The notes beneath the pieces were generated by a model. That model did not search any database. It was not told the origin of the DNA and saw nothing but the letters and a program-made list of their open reading frames with translations. Below, in pieces: positions 44,605 through 53,345 of a DNA stretch of 64,000 nucleotides. Source of the stretch: Gordonia shandongensis DSM 45094 (GTDB lineage Bacteria > Actinomycetota > Actinomycetes > Mycobacteriales > Mycobacteriaceae); NCBI RefSeq assembly GCF_000423025.1, contig NZ_AUHE01000004.1, positions 1 to 64,000 on the forward strand. The letters are read 5' to 3'. A program made the translations under genes and the position numbers. The stretch's first letter is position 1. Every line of letters begins with the position of its first letter.

Positions 44605-45678
44605 GTGCTCACTGCCATCACGCGATCAACCGCATCCCGATCGATCCGCGTCGGCGCCCTCGCCGTCGCCGTCGCCACCAGCGCGGTCCTCACCGCCCCC
44701 GCGATCGCCCACGCCGAACCCGCCGCGCCGGACGCCGGCCCCGCGGCCCCGGACGCCGGACCCGACGCCACCAGCATCACCCAGATCCCCGGCGACGCCG
44801 AACTGGCCGAGTTCGTCCGCACCCTCAAGCGCAGCGGCGGCGCCGAATCCGCCATCGAAGCCCTGACGGCGATCCTCTCGTCCGACGGACAGCTCGACCC
44901 GACCAGCTACCTCGGCGACTCGACGCTGCTCGACGGTCTCGGCCTCGACGGCGCCACACTCGACCGCCTCGGAATCACCGCGCCCGACCCCGAAACTCCC
45001 GACACCCAGACTCCCGACCCCCAGACTCCTGACACTCAGACTCCCGAGGAACCGGGCGACACACCGGCACCCGACGGCACTGCACCCGACGCCCTCGGCG
45101 CCACCGATGTCTCGGCGCCGCTGCGCGGGAAGGCTCCGGCCGCCGCCGGCGATGTCCTCTCGGTCCTGCAGAAGGCCACCGGCTCCCAACTGCTCAGTCC
45201 GGCGCTCGCCCCGCTGTGCGTCGATCCGTCCGCCGACAATCCGCTCGGCCTGGCCGTGGCACCCGCCGTCGCCGTTCCGGGCCCCTGGCCGACGGCAAAG
45301 GCCGGCGGCACCGACCTGATCGATGTGATCGGCGCACTGATCCCGGGTTCGTCACCGAACCTGCTGCGGGCGATCGAGGACGATCAGACCGCATACGCGC
45401 TGGTCCCGCCCAATGATCCCGACTCCGACGCCTTCCGCGTCGCCTGGTTCAACACCTCGACGCTCGCCGGCGGGATCGAGGATCTCAAACCCCTCTCCGA
45501 GGTGTCGGGCGCCGAACCGATCAAGGCGCTGCTGACCGCCACGGACCAGTTCCACGGCATCCGGCTCGCGAAGGTCAAGACCGGTGAGGGCACCGTCCTC
45601 TCGGCGGTCTTCGGCACCACGACCAAGGCGGGGCGCACCTGCTTCTTCCTCCCCGCACTCGGCGCCGTCGAGAACTGA
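44605..45678 (+). CDS. Secreted actinobacterial protein (paralogue 2) with TPDxQ linker
   Basis: A 357-residue protein from GTG 44605, chosen for the GGAGGGA ribosome-binding site and because the signal peptide (IRVGALAVAVATSAVLTAPA) then starts near residue 12. The middle carries a 5-residue repeat TPDTQ/TPDPQ, a Pro-rich spacer. The C-terminal domain (DAFRVAWFNTSTLAGGIEDL, TVLSAVFGTTTKAGRTCFFL) matches paralogue 1 (STIYGTVTTKSKGRTVSCTI). Two Cys are likely disulfide-linked. Function unknown; the tandem arrangement suggests duplication. Confidence 0.75.
   Translation: MLTAITRSTASRSIRVGALAVAVATSAVLTAPAIAHAEPAAPDAGPAAPDAGPDATSITQIPGDAELAEFVRTLKRSGGAESAIEALTAILSSDGQLDPTSYLGDSTLLDGLGLDGATLDRLGITAPDPETPDTQTPDPQTPDTQTPEEPGDTPAPDGTAPDALGATDVSAPLRGKAPAAAGDVLSVLQKATGSQLLSPALAPLCVDPSADNPLGLAVAPAVAVPGPWPTAKAGGTDLIDVIGALIPGSSPNLLRAIEDDQTAYALVPPNDPDSDAFRVAWFNTSTLAGGIEDLKPLSEVSGAEPIKALLTATDQFHGIRLAKVKTGEGTVLSAVFGTTTKAGRTCFFLPALGAVEN
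44995..45054. repeat. 15-bp tandem repeat inside secreted paralogue 2
   Basis: Units ACTCCCGACACCCAG, ACTCCCGACCCCCAG, ACTCCTGACACTCAG and a partial ACTCCCGAG are in frame and encode TPDTQ-TPDPQ-TPDTQ-TPE. The copies differ mostly at third codon positions, so the protein sequence is being kept. Confidence 0.9.
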
Positions 45679-45749
45679 CCGCCCCGGTCACCCGCCCCAC
45701 CGCCTGTGAAACCGCACCGCTCGTCGACCCCACTCCTCGAAGGACGCCC

Positions 45750-46904
45750 ATGATCACCCCACGTCGGCGGTTCGTCCGCCATCTCGCCAGCGCCGCTGCC
45801 GTCACGGTGGTCGCCGCCGGTGGCGTCACCGCCGCCGTGGCCGTGGCCGATCCCGCTCAGGAGCCGACGCAGCGCGGCGGCCAGACCGCGGGATCGGTCT
45901 ACGCCAACCGTCCGCTCACGGGACCGTCCCTGCTGCCCGCCGCGTCCGAGGGACAGCAGTTCAGCTACTGGTCGCAGGGCGCCGACGAGCGGATGCACCT
46001 GTCGACGGCCGTCCTCCTCGAGCCGCGCGGCACCGCACCCCGCACCGGGTGGCCGGTGGTCGTGTGGGCGCACGGCTCAGACGGCTGGAACGCCGACTGC
46101 GCACCGTCGCAGCAGCGGGGGCGGGCCGACCGCGGCACGATCACGCGGCTGCTCAATCGCGGCTACGCCGTGATCTCCCCCGACTACGCCGCGGTCGGCG
46201 CGCCCGGCGCCCCGCAGTACTCCGATGTCGGCGCCACCGCGCACAACATCGTCGATGCGGTGCGCGCGAGCTCCGACATCGGACCCGCCCTGTCGGACCG
46301 CTGGGCGGTGCTCGGCCAGTCGCAGGGCGCCGCCGCAGCCGTCGAACTGGCCCGCAAGGCCGTGTCGTGGCAGACCGGTTCCCTCGACTTCCGTGGCGCC
46401 GCCGCGATGAGCGTGCCGGCCGGTTACGACGACGTGGTGACCGGGTTGAGTCCGTCCTCCCCGTCGGTCCCCGACCCGGTGATGGCCGATGTCCTCTACA
46501 CCCTCGCCTCACAGGACCGCGAGGCGCTCGAGCCGATCCTGTCGCGCCGCGGCGCGGCGTTGGTCGACAAGGCCCGGACACTGTGCTCCGAGGCGTTGAT
46601 CAAGGAGATCGGCGGCACCACGCTCGCCGGTCTGGTGACGCGTCCGCTGTCCTCGCAGCGCAGCCTGGCGGCGTCGCTGCGCACCTCGCTGGCGATCCCG
46701 ACTCGCGGATTCAACCGTCCGATCCTGCTCAGCCAGCGTCTCACCGACGACACCGTGGTGGTTCCGACGACCCTGCAGTACATCACCGAGGCGCAGGTCA
46801 CCGACGCCAAGGCGACGATGAGCACCTATCTGACGCCCGACTCGGCGGCGGCGCAGAAGCAGGAGCGCGCGGCCGTCGAGAAGTTCCTCGACACCTTGTT
46901 CTGA
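45750..46904 (+). CDS. Secreted alpha/beta hydrolase (lipase/esterase-like)
   Basis: A 384-residue protein with an arginine-rich N-terminus (TPRRRFVRHLASAAAV), which could be a Tat signal, and a hydrophobic stretch. The nucleophile elbow is GQSQG in AVLGQSQGAAAAVEL; the oxyanion-hole motif is VVWAHGSDGWN. The C-terminal region has a likely catalytic Asp/His pair that I cannot assign with certainty. The family resembles fungal-type secretory lipases and actinobacterial lipases. Substrate is unknown. It follows paralogue 2 by 71 bp, with no terminator seen. Confidence 0.85.
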   Translation: MITPRRRFVRHLASAAAVTVVAAGGVTAAVAVADPAQEPTQRGGQTAGSVYANRPLTGPSLLPAASEGQQFSYWSQGADERMHLSTAVLLEPRGTAPRTGWPVVVWAHGSDGWNADCAPSQQRGRADRGTITRLLNRGYAVISPDYAAVGAPGAPQYSDVGATAHNIVDAVRASSDIGPALSDRWAVLGQSQGAAAAVELARKAVSWQTGSLDFRGAAAMSVPAGYDDVVTGLSPSSPSVPDPVMADVLYTLASQDREALEPILSRRGAALVDKARTLCSEALIKEIGGTTLAGLVTRPLSSQRSLAASLRTSLAIPTRGFNRPILLSQRLTDDTVVVPTTLQYITEAQVTDAKATMSTYLTPDSAAAQKQERAAVEKFLDTLF

Positions 46905-46965
46905 TCCCGACCGCTGATCCCCGACCCGCCGATCCCGACCCGCTGGGCCGGCGGCCTTCCGGGTG

Positions 46966-48384
46966 TCAGCCCATCTCCTCCAGTTCGCGGCCCGTCGTCT
47001 CGGGGACGCGCGCTCGCACGTACGCGAACGACGCCGCCGCGCACACGGCGAAGAACACGTAGACCGGGGCCGGCCCCACGGCTCCCGACACCGCCGGGAA
47101 CAGCAGGGAGATGATGAAATTGGAGATCCAGTTGACGGCCGTGCACACGCCGAGCGCGATCCCCCGGTAGCGGTTGGGGAACATCTCACCGAGCATCACC
47201 CACATCACCGGCCCCCAGCTGGCGGCGAAGAACACGACGAACAGGTTGGCGCCGACGAGGGCGAGCACACCCCATCCGCTCGGCAGTCGGGAGACGGTCT
47301 CGCCGTCGGCGTCGATCGCCTCGTACACCTGGGTGAAGGCGACGGCCGCCATGACGAGGCCGACGAACATGCCGATCGATCCCCACAGGAGCAGCGTCCG
47401 ACGGCCCACCTTGTCGACGAAACCGATCGCGACGAAGGTCATCAGCACGTTGATGACGGCGGTGATCACCGAGGTGGTGAACGACGCCGACTCGGAGAAG
47501 CCCACCGACTGCCACAGTGTGGTCGAGTAGTAGAAGATCGCGTTGATCCCGACGAACTGTTGGAACACCGCGAGCCAGATCCCGATCCATACGAGGGGCT
47601 GCAGCCCCAGGCTGGGGCCGGCGATGTCGCTCAGTGACGACCGCGCCTCGCGGCGCACGGTCAGCCGGATCTCCTCCACCCGCGCATCCGGATCCGTCTC
47701 GCCGGTGACCCCGGCCAGCACGCGTCGCGCCTCCCGGTCGTCGCCGCGCGCCACCAGATAGCGCGGCGACTCCGGGATCGACAGGGCCAGTACGCCGTAC
47801 ACCACGGCCGGGATGACTCCGACGAGGAACATCCACCGCCAGGCTTCGAGGCCGATCCACAGGGTCGACGCCGCCGCACCGGCCCGATCGGCGAGAACGG
47901 CGTCCGAGAGCAGCGCCGCGAAGATGCCCAGGGTGATCGCCAGCTGCTGCATCGACCCCAGTGCCCCGCGAAACCGGGCGGGCGCCACCTCCGCGATGTA
48001 CGCCGGTGCGATCACCGACGCGATGCCGATGCCGAGTCCGCCCAGCACGCGCCAGACCATCAGGTCGTAGACCGTCTGCGTGAGGCCCGCGCCCAGCGAG
48101 GAGACGATGAAGAGAGCCGACCCGAGCAGCATCACGCGGGTGCGGCCCCAGACGTCGGCCAGGCGCCCGGCGAACCAGGCGCCCGCGGCGCAGCCGAGGA
48201 GGGCGATGGCCACCGCGAATCCGGTCACCAGGTCGCTGAGCGCGAAGTCGTCGCGGATCGCGTCGACCGCGCCGTTGACGACGGAACTGTCGAAACCGAA
48301 CAGGAAGCCGCCGACCGCGGCGGCCCCGGAGACGCCGAGCACCCGGATGAGCGGGACGTCCCGCCCTCCGGTCGCCTCGGTCAT
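46966..48384 (-). CDS. MFS sugar porter
   Basis: A 472-residue transporter of the major facilitator sugar-porter family, 12 helices. Signature motifs: GRLADVWGRTRVM, VIAPAYIAEVAPARFRG, LSIPESPRYLVARG, VFQQFVGINAIFYYS and the C-terminal RVPETTGREL. ATG 48384 overlaps the upstream secreted-protein gene's stop (ATGA). The substrate is likely a hexose or pentose, by the QQFxGIN motif; galactose/xylose/glucose cannot be told apart. Confidence 0.93.
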   Translation of the reverse strand: MTEATGGRDVPLIRVLGVSGAAAVGGFLFGFDSSVVNGAVDAIRDDFALSDLVTGFAVAIALLGCAAGAWFAGRLADVWGRTRVMLLGSALFIVSSLGAGLTQTVYDLMVWRVLGGLGIGIASVIAPAYIAEVAPARFRGALGSMQQLAITLGIFAALLSDAVLADRAGAAASTLWIGLEAWRWMFLVGVIPAVVYGVLALSIPESPRYLVARGDDREARRVLAGVTGETDPDARVEEIRLTVRREARSSLSDIAGPSLGLQPLVWIGIWLAVFQQFVGINAIFYYSTTLWQSVGFSESASFTTSVITAVINVLMTFVAIGFVDKVGRRTLLLWGSIGMFVGLVMAAVAFTQVYEAIDADGETVSRLPSGWGVLALVGANLFVVFFAASWGPVMWVMLGEMFPNRYRGIALGVCTAVNWISNFIISLLFPAVSGAVGPAPVYVFFAVCAAASFAYVRARVPETTGRELEEMG

Positions 48385-48890
48385 GCCCGTGCCGAACCGC
48401 GGCAGGTCGAGTACTGCGGATTCACCATCGGAACGAATGCCATCGCACCGATCTTCTGGGTGACGGTGAAGGTCACGTGGCCGCGGCCCGGGTGGATCAC
48501 GGCCTCCCAGTCGATCCGCGTCGAGCGGCTCGGCACGCGGACGACGCCGCGTCGCCCGGTGTCGCGGTTCCGCCAACGGACCGTCGTCAGCGTGGTGAAC
48601 TCGGGGCTCATCATGATGCTGTGCACGGAGTTCGACGCTTTGAGAGCGATCGCCGGCCCGGGCAGCCCGTCGGACGGGTGCGCGATGTCGGTGAACACGT
48701 CCACCGGGATCCGCAGCCTGCCCATCGGCCACGGGTTGGGACTGTCGCACCGCAGCGTCCCCACGTAACGTTCGCCCGACGGCGGGGCCGCCGAAGCGGT
48801 CGGTGCCGTCACCGCCGCCGCGCCGCTCGCCGCCGTCAGAACCCCCGCGACCAGGGTTCCCGCCTTCACCCACCACGTCTTGGTACCCAT
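48381..48890 (-). CDS. Secreted protein of unknown function, 169 residues
   Basis: ATG 48890 begins MGTKTWWVKAGTLVAGVLTA, a signal peptide with cleavage near ASAAP; an upstream ATG at 48926 would add 12 residues. The mature part has two Cys (LRCDSPN near the start and YSTCRGSARA at the end), probably a disulfide, and a VDVFTDIAHPSDG segment. No family was recognised. It is coupled to the sugar porter. Confidence 0.6.
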   Translation of the reverse strand: MGTKTWWVKAGTLVAGVLTAASGAAAVTAPTASAAPPSGERYVGTLRCDSPNPWPMGRLRIPVDVFTDIAHPSDGLPGPAIALKASNSVHSIMMSPEFTTLTTVRWRNRDTGRRGVVRVPSRSTRIDWEAVIHPGRGHVTFTVTQKIGAMAFVPMVNPQYSTCRGSARA

Positions 48891-48924
48891 GCTGCCGAGT
48901 CTGCCAGCCGATAGCATCGAACCC

Positions 48925-49488
48925 ATGGTGAAACTCCAGATTGCTCAGGATCCGGTGGCCGACGACCTCCTCTCTACCGATCCCTTCGCCCTCATCACTG
49001 GGATGCTTCTCGACCAACAGTTCCCGATGGAGCGCGCGTTCGCCGGACCCGCCCGGATCAAGGAGCGCTTCGGGTCCCTCGATCCGGTCGCGATCGCCGA
49101 CGCCGACCCCGAGGCGTTCGCCGATCTGTGCGCCACCCCGCCCGCGGTCCACCGGTACGGGCGGTCGATGGCCGGACGCATCCAGGCGCTGGCTCGGGTG
49201 ATCGTCGACGAGTACGACGCCGACACCGCCGCGCTGTGGACGACGGCGACGACCGGTCGGGAGTTGTTCGCCCGGGTGCACGCCCTGCCGGGGTTCGGGC
49301 GGCAGAAGGCCGAGATCTTCGTGGCACTGCTGGCCAAACAGCTCGACGTGAAGCCTCGCGGCTGGACCACCGTGGTCGGCGACTACGGCCGGAAGGGCTA
49401 CCGATCGGTCGCCGACGTCACCGATCCGGACTCGCTGCAGCGCGTCCGAGAGTTCAAGAAGGCCGCGAAGGCCGCTGCCCGTGGATGA
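48925..49488 (+). CDS. HhH-GPD base-excision repair family protein (TIGR03252-like)
   Basis: A 187-residue protein from ATG 48925 (MVKLQIAQDPVADDLLSTD). It contains the HhH element PGFGRQKAEIFVALLAKQL, with LDQQFPMERAF early, the layout of the uncharacterised actinobacterial HhH-GPD group. DNA glycosylase activity is inferred from the fold; the catalytic Asp is not certain, as the GPD loop is weak. It is divergent from the secreted-protein gene with only 34 bp between starts. Confidence 0.85.
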   Translation: MVKLQIAQDPVADDLLSTDPFALITGMLLDQQFPMERAFAGPARIKERFGSLDPVAIADADPEAFADLCATPPAVHRYGRSMAGRIQALARVIVDEYDADTAALWTTATTGRELFARVHALPGFGRQKAEIFVALLAKQLDVKPRGWTTVVGDYGRKGYRSVADVTDPDSLQRVREFKKAAKAAARG

Positions 49489-49509
49489 CGACCGCTACAC
49501 TCGGCACTC

Positions 49510-50430
49510 ATGAACGATCCCATGATCGAGGTCCGCACCGCGGTCAAGCTGCCGCTGCGGATCGGCTTCGCGACCGCAGGCATCGCGCTCTCCACGATGG
49601 AGTCCGTGCTCAACGTCGCCCGGCTCACCGCCGAGAGCGTGGAGTCCGAGGTCAACTCGATGGTCGGGATCCACGAGGACAGCGAGATCGCGACGGTCCG
49701 CGCGCCGCTGGCGATCCTCAGCCAGGTGGCCGACCTGCTGAGCCCCGATCGGCCGTTCGGACGGATCCTGGCGAACGGCGGTCCGCTCGACCGACTCATC
49801 CAGCCCGGCGGGGTGATCGACCGGCTGACGGCGCCGGACGGACTGCTCGAGAAGCTCACCGAGCGCGGTGGACTGCTCGATCAGATGACCGATGAGAAGG
49901 GCATCCTCATGCGGCTGGCCGCCAAGGACGGGCCGCTGGACCGTCTGACCCGCGAGGGCGGCGTCGTCGACCAGTTCACGTCCAACGAGGGCATCCTGGA
50001 GCGCCTCACCTCCGAGGGCGGCATCGTCGACAAGCTCACCGCGCCCGACGGGGTCCTCGACAAGCTCTCGCAGCCCGACGGCGTCCTCGACCGTGCGGCG
50101 AGTGACGAGGGTCTGCTCGATCAGCTCCTCGGCACCGACGGCGCCCTGGAGAAGCTGATCGCGCCGGGCGGCCCGCTCGACAAGTTCACCGAATTGTCCG
50201 AGACCCTCGCGTCCCTGCCGCCCAACCTGGCGGCCATGCAGGAGACGGTCGACCACCTCAACGAGGTCGTCGAACTGCTCAACGCCTCGGTCGCGCCGAT
50301 CGGCGGACTGGCCGACCGGCTGCCCAAACGCTTCACGCGGACCGGTGGCGGCCAGCAGATCCCCCTGCGGCCGCAGCTCGCCGCCGACTCCGACGACGTC
50401 ACCGGGTCGCGCTACCCCGGCCGGGACTGA
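49510..50430 (+). CDS. Decapeptide-repeat protein of unknown function
   Basis: A 306-residue protein. Residues ~1-80 form an amphipathic, partly hydrophobic region (AVKLPLRIGFATAGIAL). From residue 91 to about 228 there are 14 consecutive 10-residue units of consensus G-[LVIP]-[LVI]-[DE]-[KRQ]-[LF]-T-x-x-[DEG], for example GVIDRLTAPD, GLLEKLTERG, GVLDKLSQPD. Period is exact, without a gap. The C-terminus (residues ~229-285) is a coiled-coil-like helix (METVDHLNEVVELL), then a basic Arg/Gln tail. No known domain was recognised. The repeat could form a solenoid or a long amphipathic helix at a membrane. Confidence 0.8.
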   Translation: MNDPMIEVRTAVKLPLRIGFATAGIALSTMESVLNVARLTAESVESEVNSMVGIHEDSEIATVRAPLAILSQVADLLSPDRPFGRILANGGPLDRLIQPGGVIDRLTAPDGLLEKLTERGGLLDQMTDEKGILMRLAAKDGPLDRLTREGGVVDQFTSNEGILERLTSEGGIVDKLTAPDGVLDKLSQPDGVLDRAASDEGLLDQLLGTDGALEKLIAPGGPLDKFTELSETLASLPPNLAAMQETVDHLNEVVELLNASVAPIGGLADRLPKRFTRTGGGQQIPLRPQLAADSDDVTGSRYPGRD

Positions 50431-50450
50431 CCGGACCGGGACCCGACTCC

Positions 50451-50508
50451 CCGCACGTCTATTTCGCTGTGCGACGCAGCCGCACGTCTATTTCGCTGTG
50501 CGACGCAG
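50451..50508. repeat. 29-bp direct repeat containing the aldehyde dehydrogenase stop
   Basis: Two identical 29-bp units, 50451-50479 and 50480-50508, each contain the last codons and stop of the aldehyde dehydrogenase (RLRRTAK-stop on the minus strand). The second unit is used by the gene; the first lies downstream of the stop. Confidence 0.95.
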
Positions 50509-51861
50509 CCGCACGTTGGCGAACTCGCCGAGACCCCACTGTCCCAGCTCGCGCCCGTAGCCGGACTGTTTGACGCCGCCGAACGGCAGACCGGGCAGCG
50601 ATGTGCCGTGCTCGTTGATCATCGCCATGCCGACGTCGAGCCGGTCGGCCACCCGCTGCGCACGCTCGACGTCGCTGCTCCACACCGATCCGGACAGACC
50701 GTAGTCGACGTCGTTGGCCAGCGCGACGGCCTCCTCCTCGGTCGAGAACGGGTACACGACGGCGACGGGACCGAAGATCTCCTCGCGGTACGCGTCCATG
50801 TCGGGGGTGATCCCGGTGAGAACGGTCGGCTCCACGAACGCCCCCGGCCCCTCGATGCGGCGTCCTCCCACGTGGACGGTGGCGCCCGCGGCGACGGCCG
50901 CCTCGATCTGGGCCACGACGCCGTCGCGCGCCGTCACCGACGACAGGGGCCCCACCTTGGTGTCGGGGTCGGCCGGATCACCGACGGTCAGGTTCGCGAC
51001 GGCGTCGGTGAGCTTCGTGACGAAGTCGTCGTACAGATCCTCGTGGACGATGAACCGCTTCGGCGCATTGCATGCCTGTCCGCAGTTCATGGTCCGCATG
51101 GCGGCGGCACTCGCCGCGAGGGACCCGACGTCGGCGGCGTCGAGGACGATGAAGGGATCCGAGCCGCCGAGCTCGAGGACCGACTTCTTCAGGTTGGCCG
51201 CGGCTACCTGGGCCACCGCGGCGCCCGCGCGGCTGCTCCCGGTCAGGGAGACCCCCTGGATCCGGCGGTCGGCGATCATCGTCGCGATCTGGTCGTTGCT
51301 CGCGAAGATGTTGATGTATGCATCGGCCGGGACGCCGGCGTCGTGGGCGATCTGCTCCATGATCTCCGAGGAGGCCGCGCAGATCGGCGCGTGCTTGAGG
51401 ACGATCGAGTTGCCGAGCATTAGGTTCGGCGCGACGAATCGAGCCACCTGGTAGTAGGGGAAGTTCCACGGCATGATCCCGAGGATCGTGCCGATCGGAG
51501 AGCGGGTGACGATCGATTCGGCGGCGCCCTGCGGGTCGAGTTCCTGGGTTTCGAGCAGCGCTGGACCGTTGTCGGCGTACCAGTCGTAGATCATCGCGGT
51601 GAGGGCCAGCTCCCCCAGCGCCTGGCGGGTCGGCTTTCCCATCTCGCGGGTGATGACGGCGGCCAGTTCGTCCGCACGCTCGCGGTAGGCCGCCGCCGTG
51701 GCGCGCAAGACCTGCGCCCGCCGGTCCACGGGCGTCTCGCGCCACGCGAGGTACCCGGTGTGGGCGCGCCCGAGAACGGGGTCGATCTGCTCGTCGGCGA
51801 TGGTCGCGAATTCGCGTTCGACCTCACCGGTGGTGGGGTTCGCGGTCACATAGACGGTCAT
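50488..51861 (-). CDS. Aldehyde dehydrogenase, NAD(P)+-dependent succinate-semialdehyde type
   Basis: A 457-residue ALDH. The cofactor-binding and catalytic motifs are PWNFPYYQVARF, VSLTGSSRAGAAVAQ, LELGGSDPFIVL (catalytic Glu in LELGGS) and NCGQACNAPKR with the catalytic Cys. The short N-terminus and the GTSLPGLPFGGVKQSGYGREL end match the GabD/SSADH subgroup of ~457-residue enzymes. Succinate semialdehyde is the likely substrate, but other aldehydes are possible. The 3' end is repeated just after the stop. Confidence 0.88.
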   Translation of the reverse strand: MTVYVTANPTTGEVEREFATIADEQIDPVLGRAHTGYLAWRETPVDRRAQVLRATAAAYRERADELAAVITREMGKPTRQALGELALTAMIYDWYADNGPALLETQELDPQGAAESIVTRSPIGTILGIMPWNFPYYQVARFVAPNLMLGNSIVLKHAPICAASSEIMEQIAHDAGVPADAYINIFASNDQIATMIADRRIQGVSLTGSSRAGAAVAQVAAANLKKSVLELGGSDPFIVLDAADVGSLAASAAAMRTMNCGQACNAPKRFIVHEDLYDDFVTKLTDAVANLTVGDPADPDTKVGPLSSVTARDGVVAQIEAAVAAGATVHVGGRRIEGPGAFVEPTVLTGITPDMDAYREEIFGPVAVVYPFSTEEEAVALANDVDYGLSGSVWSSDVERAQRVADRLDVGMAMINEHGTSLPGLPFGGVKQSGYGRELGQWGLGEFANVRLRRTAK

Positions 51862-51878
51862 GGCGACGACCCTACGCG

Positions 51879-53291
51879 TCACCCGCGCGGTGGCGGCGGG
51901 GTTGCGCGAACGCGACGGCGGGGTTGCGCGAACGCGAGGGCGAGGGCGAGGGCGTGAACGTAGTCGTCGACGACCGACGCCGCCGCCCCGCGCGCGCAGA
52001 CCGAGACGGTGACGACGTCGCCGATCCCGTGGACCCCGTGGGTCAGATCGTGGGCGCTCGACAGCGCCGGGAACCCGGCCGTGAACGCCACCGGCGCGCC
52101 CTCGAGGGTCAGATCGGCCGGACCGCGGTCGACCGACGAGACCACGGTCGCCCCGGAGACCGTGCTCGGGGCGGGCGCCTGCGCGGCGAGCCGGGCCGCG
52201 GCCGCTGCCAGCACGGGCGGTGTGCGGGCCTCCGCTCGGCGGGCCGTCCGACGGGCCGCGGTCCCGTCCCGGCGCCGTGCCGCGGCCAGCTCGTCCCGGA
52301 TCGTCGCGGCGCGCTCGCGGCGATCGTCGACGTCTGCGCGGAGGTCGACGCCGACGGTGTGGAAGTTGTTGCGCTGCCGACCCTCCGCGGGGCGGGCGAC
52401 GGTCACTTCGGCCAGGACGCGCCCGTCGTCGGCGGCTCCGCCGAACGTCGGCAGCACCTCGGCCAGGACGGCGAGGACCGCGGTCGTCACCGACGGTCCG
52501 TGCTCGCGGAGTGCGTCGGCGGACAGGTGCAGGGTCCGCAGTCGCACGGGTCCCGCGCCGTCGCCGCTGCCGTTGAGGACGGTTCGCCGGATCGGTCCCG
52601 GCGCCGGTCCGGGCGCCGGTTCCGGGTCCGGCCGGGCGGCACGGCGCCAGGCCGCCACTCCCCACGCGGTCGCCGCGACCATCCGGGGCCCGATCCGGAG
52701 GGCGCCCCAGACGGCCGCTCCGGCGTCGGCGAGCCGTCCGCCGGGGCCCGGCTGCGGCGCCGGCCCGGCGGGGTCGTCCGGCCCGAGCAGCGCGCGGGCG
52801 ATCGCCGAGACGCGACGGCCGTCGCCGAGTGCGTGTGCGATCTGCAGGACGACGATCCGCGCGGGGCCGTCGACCTCCGGCACGCCGTCGAGCGGTCCGA
52901 ACAGATGGAGTCGCCACGGGACGGACTCGTCGCGGTCGTTGTCGACGATCAGCTCACCGAGCATCGTGAGGCACTCCGCCCAGGTCGATGCCTCGTGGAT
53001 GCGGAACCGGTCGTCGCCGGGCACCGATCGCACCCAGCGGGGTCCGCCGAGGTCGGCGGCGACGGCGGCGATCCCGACGCCCAGGTCGCCGACGGCCGCC
53101 GCGCGCTCCCGCAGGGTCGCGGGGCGTCCGCCAGATCCGACGCGGCCAGATCCGACGCGGCCAGATCCGACGCGGCCAGATCCGACGCGGCCAGATCCGA
53201 CATGAGGAAATGCATACACGAGGAACTGGTCGGTGGACGCGTACCGCGCGCGGTAGTGCATCGCCGCGTCGGCGGCTGCGAGTTCCGACAC
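51879..53291 (-). CDS. Wax-ester-synthase/DGAT-like acyltransferase homologue
   Basis: A 470-residue protein of the WES/DGAT-type condensation fold. The catalytic motif reads IAHALGDGRR, the HHxxxDG pattern with the first His replaced by Ala but the second, catalytic His kept. Residues ~30-55 are a (VGSGR) repeat. The C-terminal part has NNFHTVGVDL and STVSGATVVSSV, then FTAGFPALSSAHDL, as in the family. Acyl-CoA-dependent ester formation is possible, but shorter helices and the Ala suggest another acceptor or loss of activity. Confidence 0.75.
   Translation of the reverse strand: MSELAAADAAMHYRARYASTDQFLVYAFPHVGSGRVGSGRVGSGRVGSGRVGSGGRPATLRERAAAVGDLGVGIAAVAADLGGPRWVRSVPGDDRFRIHEASTWAECLTMLGELIVDNDRDESVPWRLHLFGPLDGVPEVDGPARIVVLQIAHALGDGRRVSAIARALLGPDDPAGPAPQPGPGGRLADAGAAVWGALRIGPRMVAATAWGVAAWRRAARPDPEPAPGPAPGPIRRTVLNGSGDGAGPVRLRTLHLSADALREHGPSVTTAVLAVLAEVLPTFGGAADDGRVLAEVTVARPAEGRQRNNFHTVGVDLRADVDDRRERAATIRDELAAARRRDGTAARRTARRAEARTPPVLAAAAARLAAQAPAPSTVSGATVVSSVDRGPADLTLEGAPVAFTAGFPALSSAHDLTHGVHGIGDVVTVSVCARGAAASVVDDYVHALALALAFAQPRRRVRATPPPPRG
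53131..53205. repeat. 15-bp tandem repeat, five units, in the acyltransferase N-terminus
   Basis: CCAGATCCGACGCGG is repeated at 53131, 53146, 53161 and 53176, and a fifth unit at 53191 diverges in its last bases. On the minus strand it encodes VGSGR units in the reading frame of the acyltransferase-like gene. Confidence 0.95.
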
Positions 53292-53345
53292 CGAAGTCCC
53301 TCCCCGCCCACCTCCTTGCCATCACTCAATGGCATCGTGGGCGTC

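Noticed and set aside
53131-53205. CRISPR-like direct repeats
   Set aside because: The units are adjacent with no spacers, have a period of 15 bp and encode VGSGR in frame; no cas genes occur.
51924-53345. 474-codon upstream extension of the thiolase-crotonase gene
   Set aside because: It is antisense to the acyltransferase-like gene, and the thiolase fold begins at TPVIVGVG shortly after ATG 53346.
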